Of a stretch of DNA of 34,953 nucleotides, positions 30,848-34,953 are shown one piece after another (the first letter of the stretch is position 1; every line of letters starts with the position of its first letter). Both the position numbers and the translations under genes were made by a program. The DNA is from Oscillospiraceae bacterium (GTDB taxonomy: Bacteria > Bacillota > Clostridia > Oscillospirales > Ruminococcaceae). Under the pieces are notes generated by a model. That model had not been told where the DNA came from. It was given only the letters and a program-made list of their open reading frames with translations, and did no database searches. The stretch lies in the NCBI GenBank assembly GCA_017536405.1, contig JAFXHL010000027.1, positions 1 to 34,953 on the forward strand. Reading direction: 5' to 3'.

Positions 30848-32254
30848 ATGCGTGAAGTCTTTATCGGAAGAGAAAAAGAACTTTCAGATTTAAACGAACT
30901 CTATTCACAGGACAAGTTTCAGCTTTTCGTTCTGTATGGTCGCAGGCGCGTCGGAAAGACAACTCTGCTCAACGAATTCTGCAAGGATAAGGATACCATT
31001 TTCTACTCCGCAGAACAGAGTAACAATAAGCTCAATCTTGAAAAGTTCTCATCACTCGTTTTTAACTTCTATGGAGAAAACAATTTAGAGCCTTTTTCGT
31101 CGTGGACTAACGCATTGTCATATATCGATGATCGTCAGAAAGGCAAAAAGCTTGTGCTTGTTATCGACGAGTTTCCCTATCTTGTAAAGAAAAACAAGGC
31201 TCTGCTTTCAGAACTTCAGCATCTTATCGACCATAAGCTTACAAACGGAAATCTTTTTATGATACTCTGCGGAAGTTATATGGGATTTATGGAAAAGGAA
31301 GTTCTCGGCTCAAAGAGTCCCCTTTTCGGAAGAAGAACTGCACAACTCCATATGAAACCATTTAATTATCAGACAAGTTCAAAGTTCCTTGAAGGATTTT
31401 CTGATACAGAAAAGCTTGAACTGTATGGTGCATTCGGAGGTACTCCCTTATATCTGCAACAGATAAATGCTGATGAAAGTTTTGAAGAAAACATAAAGAA
31501 ATCGTATCTTAAAGTAACTTCATATCTTTATGAAGAAGCTCTGTTGCTTCTTCGTCAGGAAGTTCAGGAGCCGGGCGTTTACAGTGCAATCATCGAAGCT
31601 ATTGCAAGCGGACACACAAAGGCAAATGAGATTTCTACAAAAATCGGCGAAGACTCTGCGAAGTGTCTGAAATATATAAAGACCTTATGCGAACTCGGAA
31701 TACTGCATAAAGAAACGCCATTCGGAGAAAAGGAATCCTCACGAAAAACAATTTACGGCATTTCTGATTTTATGTTCAGATTCTGGTATAGATATGTTTT
31801 TGCAAACAGAACTCTTATCGAAACGGGTGCACAACAAGCTGTATGGGCAAAGCGTATTGAGCCCGATTACAACACTTATATGGGACTTATTTTCGAAAAA
31901 GTCTGCACAGATTATCTATGTGTCAAGAATGCAAACGGCGAACTTCCCATACTCTTTACCTCTGTCGGAAGATGGTGGGGAACTAATCCCGTTACTCACG
32001 GTCAGGAAGAAATCGACCTTGTTGCAAATGACGGAAAAGATTATATTTTCGGTGAATGCAAATGGCGAAACGAAAAGCTCGACCTCTCCGTGCTCCGTGA
32101 ACTGAAAGAGAAAGCCGATATATTCTGTAAAAACAGAAGCAACACCTATTATGCACTCTTCTCGAAATCGGGATTTACCGAAGCCGTGATAAATGAAGCG
32201 AAATCCGATAGAAACATTATGCTCTTTGATTTGAATGAGATTATGAATTTCTGA
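30848..32254 (+). CDS. AAA-type ATPase (ATPase_2) with C-terminal DUF234 nuclease-like domain
   Basis: A 468-residue cytoplasmic protein. The N-terminus FIGREKELSDL leads to Walker A YGRRRVGKTTLL and Walker B LVLVIDEFPYL. FGRRTAQLHMKPF and YGAFGGTPLYL follow, typical of the archaeal-type ATPase family common in bacteria. A winged-helix part at ~270-310 precedes the DUF234 domain, which has EEIDLVANDGKDYIFGECKW. Its spaced Asp and Glu-x-Lys resemble a PD-(D/E)xK nuclease core. The function of this architecture is not established; roles in mobile elements or defence are guesses. Start: AAGGAGA ribosome site before ATG 30848. It is monocistronic with a consensus promoter and operator-like palindromes. 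Confidence 0.88.
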   Translation: MREVFIGREKELSDLNELYSQDKFQLFVLYGRRRVGKTTLLNEFCKDKDTIFYSAEQSNNKLNLEKFSSLVFNFYGENNLEPFSSWTNALSYIDDRQKGKKLVLVIDEFPYLVKKNKALLSELQHLIDHKLTNGNLFMILCGSYMGFMEKEVLGSKSPLFGRRTAQLHMKPFNYQTSSKFLEGFSDTEKLELYGAFGGTPLYLQQINADESFEENIKKSYLKVTSYLYEEALLLLRQEVQEPGVYSAIIEAIASGHTKANEISTKIGEDSAKCLKYIKTLCELGILHKETPFGEKESSRKTIYGISDFMFRFWYRYVFANRTLIETGAQQAVWAKRIEPDYNTYMGLIFEKVCTDYLCVKNANGELPILFTSVGRWWGTNPVTHGQEEIDLVANDGKDYIFGECKWRNEKLDLSVLRELKEKADIFCKNRSNTYYALFSKSGFTEAVINEAKSDRNIMLFDLNEIMNF

Positions 32255-32257
32255 TAA

Positions 32258-32295
32258 AATAACCGCCTGAATGTATTCATTCAAGCGGTTATTCC
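32258..32295 (+). terminator. Terminator of the DUF234 ATPase gene
   Basis: AACCGCCTGAATG (32261-32273) pairs with CATTCAAGCGGTT (32278-32290) with one mismatch. The tail ATTCCTTTG is only moderately T-rich. Confidence 0.7.
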
Positions 32296-32322
32296 TTTGC
32301 CTGAAGCAAGAAAGAAAACATA

Positions 32323-32340
32323 ACCTGCTCTTCTGTAGAA
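32323..32340. repeat. 18-bp direct repeat, left copy
   Basis: ACCTGCTCTTCTGTAGAA is identical to 34674-34691. The two copies bracket the glycoside hydrolase gene together with its promoter region. Confidence 0.75.
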
Positions 32341-32416
32341 AAGGATAACTTATCGCATTTGTTTTCTTTCTGCTGTAAAAGAGAAATCATCGTCTCATAA
32401 GAGAGGGGTTTTGGGA

Positions 32417-34458
32417 TTATTCAACGCCGTTGATTTCTTTCCAGAATTCTACCAAGTTTTTATCAAATACGAAATGATAATGTTCGGGAGCATACCAATC
32501 AGCACCTTCTTGTTCATAAGGATACAAATCTGCAAATCCTCCGGTATACGAACCGAATACCCAGGGAACATCATCGCCTTCATACATATTTATTTTATCT
32601 GCTACGTATGCATTTCTTGCTTCTAAACTATGAATTGGTACATTACCATCTCTTTCGAAATTCCAACCCATATAATTACCGCCGAAGTAACCGAATTCAT
32701 TTACAATAAATCCGACACCATGCTTTTCAGCTGTTTCTTTAATAAGTGCATAAGAACCAAGATTGTAAGGGACTATATTACGGGTTGCTTCAGCATCGAT
32801 TACATTTCCGTTTTCATCAGTATATTCCACTCTAATGATTCATAAAATCCCGGGTTTTCTCTTGCATAATCCATATTTATCTCGCCGAATTTTTCAGGAG
32901 TATAATCATGATATGCAAGTGCACAACCCATTTCAGCCATTTTTTCTCCGGTAATCATCGTATGTGTTGCAACATCCGCTATTATAATTCTTCCGGGGGA
33001 TTCTTCCCATATTGCTTCTACTGTAGGTTTCCACGCCTGTGCGTAAATCTCATCAGATTCAGGGTCTGTTTCGTTTAAAAGATTAAATGACAGATACTTA
33101 TTTGAGATATTTGCATAACGCTTGGCAAATGCACGGAACCACTTTGCAGTTTCCTGCTGAACATATTCATTTCTGTATATTTCATTTGTACAATAATCTG
33201 TATCAAACCATTGATCATGAGTAGTAACTCCGGGATTTTCCAATCCTGGTGTGTCAGAGAAACATATACATATATGCATATCATATTCCATCGCCCAGGC
33301 GATTAACTGATCCATATATCTTAATTCTTCCATATTTACCATATCGGGATTATTTCTTGTTTCTTCATCAAGATTAACATTAAAATTGCTGTTCATATAC
33401 GGATCCTGGAAATGATACCAACTTGTCCAGATACGTACATAATTGAATCCTGCGTTCTTCATTTCCTGAAAATCGCGTTCATTCATGAAATTATCAAAAT
33501 TATTACTCCTTGCACCCCAAGATGCGAATTCTTTATAACATGCACATATTCCGTGCCATTCACTTGGAAGGTCATTATTACTTGCATCGGGAAGTGATGA
33601 TTCTTTGTTTATTAGTTCATCTGTAATAATAGTTGTGTCATAAGTACCTATATCTTCAATACCCACATACTCAGGCATAGGATATAGCGATCTGTAATAA
33701 TGGAATACCATTAAAATAGCATCTTTTACAGATATTGTATCATTTTCAGGAAAAACTCCATCCTCCGGAAGTGTATATAAACGATCATAAGAAACTCTGT
33801 CATATTTAGACATAAAGTATGATGCAGCAGGCCACGAAGTCATTTGTAACTCATTGGCATTGACCATCAATTCATTTGCAAGAACAGACAAGGTTCCATC
33901 CTGTGTTAATCCCAAAGGCATACCCTGATTATCCCAATAATAATCAGCTACTACTCCGCCGATACCCAATTCTTCCCAGAGATTTTCGTGAGCACCCCAG
34001 AAATCAGACACAAAATCTCTTTCAATTCCTCTGAAATAAATCGCATCACCCTGAGCGATAATATCCGAAATATGTCCTAAAACAATAGGTTCTTCTGCCA
34101 TCCACGAAGAATCTCCTACTGAAACATAACTAACCCATCCGTCAAAATAACAGTTTGAGTTTTCGCCATATTGTAAATCGTGAGCATTTTTCAGCATTGT
34201 GGTAAATTCAAGATATGTAACATCTCTTTCCATATCTTCATACAAGGATTCATCTGCTATTCCGAGTTCTTTTGCCTGAAGAAGAAAATATTCTTCTGAA
34301 AACTCATCAATTTCCACAGGTGCAACAACCTCTTCTGTAACTGCAGTTGTTTCTGCCGGTGTTGTTTCTGCGACATCATCCGGTGCTACGGCAGGTTTTG
34401 AACAAGCCGTCATCATCATTGACACAGCAAGAAACATCGCAAAATATTTCTTTTTCAT
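32417..34458 (-). pseudogene. GH5-like glycoside hydrolase lipoprotein, single-base frameshift
   Basis: The gene encodes a secreted lipoprotein (lipobox MMTAC) with a Thr/Glu-rich linker. Residues ~60-310 contain repeat units such as AKELGIADESLYEDMERDVTY, which weakly recall S-layer homology modules. A clan GH-A catalytic domain resembling GH5 follows: FNYVRIWTSWYHFQDP, MHICICFSDTPG, and the acid/base Glu in FNLLNETDPE. The frame stops at 32800. The rest of the domain, including the nucleophile Glu in GFIVNEFGYFGG, continues in another frame (32417-32830). One missing base near 32826-32834 explains this: 2042 nt plus one gives exactly 681 codons. Start: ATG 34458 after GGAGGT. Beta-glucan or related hydrolysis is likely. 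It could be a sequencing error or a true inactivation; the stop-free second part favours a recent event. Confidence 0.8.
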
Positions 34459-34469
34459 AGATAAACCTC

Positions 34470-34529
34470 CATAAATAAAAATATAAAACACCTTTAAGAC
34501 CTGCTTTTAAATGCAGATCTTAAAGGTGT
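34470..34529 (-). terminator. Leader hairpin with T tail before the GH5-like gene
   Basis: The arms at 34488-34504 and 34513-34529 (ACACCTTTAAGACCTGC and its complement) pair with one mismatch. On the minus strand they are followed by TTTTATATTTTTATTT, directly before the GGAGGT ribosome site. It lies between the promoter and the gene, so it can act as an attenuator. Confidence 0.6.
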
Positions 34530-34547
34530 CTGTAAACTTAAAGATAT

Positions 34548-34611
34548 AAGCCGAAAAGGACAGAGTTATCCTGTCTGTCAGAATTATCCCAGACTTTCAT
34601 CGGCTTGTCAA
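34548..34611 (-). promoter_or_regulatory. Promoter of the GH5-like gene with overlapping repeats
   Basis: Minus strand: TTGACA (34606-34611), 17-bp spacer, GATAAT (34583-34588). The plus-strand sequence CAGARTTATCC occurs twice (34561-34571 and 34579-34589), the second over the -10. AAGCCGA (34548-34554) and TCGGCTT (34600-34606) are inverted repeats spanning the promoter. These are operator candidates. Confidence 0.6.
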
Positions 34612-34673
34612 CCCTTTCTTATGAAATATTTTCTAAATTATACCATAAGAAAAAAAGAAAATCAAGAGAAATC

Positions 34674-34691
34674 ACCTGCTCTTCTGTAGAA
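34674..34691. repeat. 18-bp direct repeat, right copy
   Basis: Identical to 32323-32340. Confidence 0.75.
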
Positions 34692-34706
34692 GTGGCATCT
34701 CCAAGT

Positions 34707-34782
34707 ATTCTATTTACTAAAATCAATATTTTTTCAAAAATGGTAAATAGAATTTGACAAACACTTTCCCCAATATATAAAT
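34707..34782 (+). promoter_or_regulatory. Inverted repeat and promoter for a gene beyond the window
   Basis: ATTCTATTTAC (34707-34717) and GTAAATAGAAT (34743-34753) are perfect 11-bp inverted repeats. The second abuts TTGACA (34754-34759), followed after 16 bp by TATAAA (34776-34781). This suggests a rightward promoter with an upstream regulator site. Confidence 0.5.
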
Positions 34783-34871
34783 AATATAAAAAAATAAAAA
34801 AGATTTAATTTTCGAAAAAATCATCTTATTTTTCACTTTTTTCGTTAAAATAATTATTTTTATTTTAAATA

Positions 34872-34948
34872 TATTCTGTTTACACAATTAAGTCCTTTCG
34901 GAATATCAAAGGAATTTCTTGTGCAGAATATATACGAAAGGGTGATTC
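34872..34948 (+). other. Structured leader at the window end
   Basis: Nested complementarity: ATTCTG and CACAA (34873-34887) with TTGTGCAGAAT (34919-34929), and CCTTTCG (34894-34900) with CGAAAGG (34935-34941). It is AT-rich DNA between a candidate promoter and the right edge, with no start codon for a long frame visible. Confidence 0.35.
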
Positions 34949-34953
34949 CTATA

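Noticed and set aside
34548-34606. RNA stem AAGCCGA/TCGGCTT as part of a riboswitch before the GH5-like gene
   Set aside because: The promoter boxes lie within this interval, so one arm would not be transcribed; it is better read as operator DNA.
1-34953. tRNA or rRNA genes and CRISPR arrays
   Set aside because: None was recognised; the repeats present are irregularly spaced and lack spacer structure.

Overview
The window looks like a chromosomal segment of an anaerobic, spore-forming gut-type Clostridia (Oscillospiraceae/Ruminococcaceae-like; a guess from gene content and moderate-to-low GC, not a species call). Supporting signs are spoVAD-spoVAE, a SpoVT C-terminal half, strong AGGAGG-type ribosome sites, TTGACA/TATAAT promoters, many U-tailed intrinsic terminators, a chemotaxis receptor and a clostridial-type polyamine operon.

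Layout. 1-660: 3' end of a tRNA-dihydrouridine synthase. 739-3567: trkA-trkH potassium uptake. 3687-5732: a small membrane protein diverging from spoVAD-spoVAE. 5757-8689 (minus): a polar amino-acid ABC importer (binding protein, permease, ATPase) followed by a frameshifted lipoprotein. 8876-11557 (minus): a chemoreceptor and a patatin-like hydrolase, diverging from an RGG-tailed membrane protein (11683-12816). 12852-13140: a mosaic of short intergenic repeats. 13172-20286: a promoter, a ~280-nt structured leader ending in a terminator, and a six-gene polyamine operon. It encodes arginine decarboxylase, a spermidine synthase homologue, carboxyspermidine dehydrogenase and decarboxylase, agmatine deiminase and N-carbamoylputrescine amidase. 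Together these can take arginine through agmatine, N-carbamoylputrescine and putrescine to spermidine without S-adenosylmethionine decarboxylase. 20345-25155: an operon of two BMP-family binding proteins and a hybrid histidine kinase, probably a ligand-sensing module. 25158-26707 (minus): a MIF-like tautomerase and a hexapeptide acyltransferase sharing a near-identical promoter/leader.

From 26769 rightwards the region is accessory. A large serine recombinase is fused in frame to the C-terminal 150 residues of SpoVT, so the junction near 27220 looks like one end of an element inserted in spoVT. The other half of spoVT is not in the window. Further right are a small protein of unknown function, a 1.2-kb AT-rich non-coding stretch with a cloverleaf-like 115-bp structure and T-rich repeats, an ATPase with a DUF234 nuclease-like domain, and a frameshifted GH5-like lipoprotein glycosidase bracketed by an 18-bp exact direct repeat. 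The last ~260 bp hold a plus-strand promoter and leader of a gene beyond the window.

The strongest leads are the recombinase-SpoVT fusion (possible developmentally excised or spore-gene-targeting element), the unassigned leader/attenuator before the polyamine operon, the spermidine synthase homologue with altered active-site motifs, and the BMP-BMP-hybrid-kinase module. Families and motifs were recognised by eye; no database search was run.
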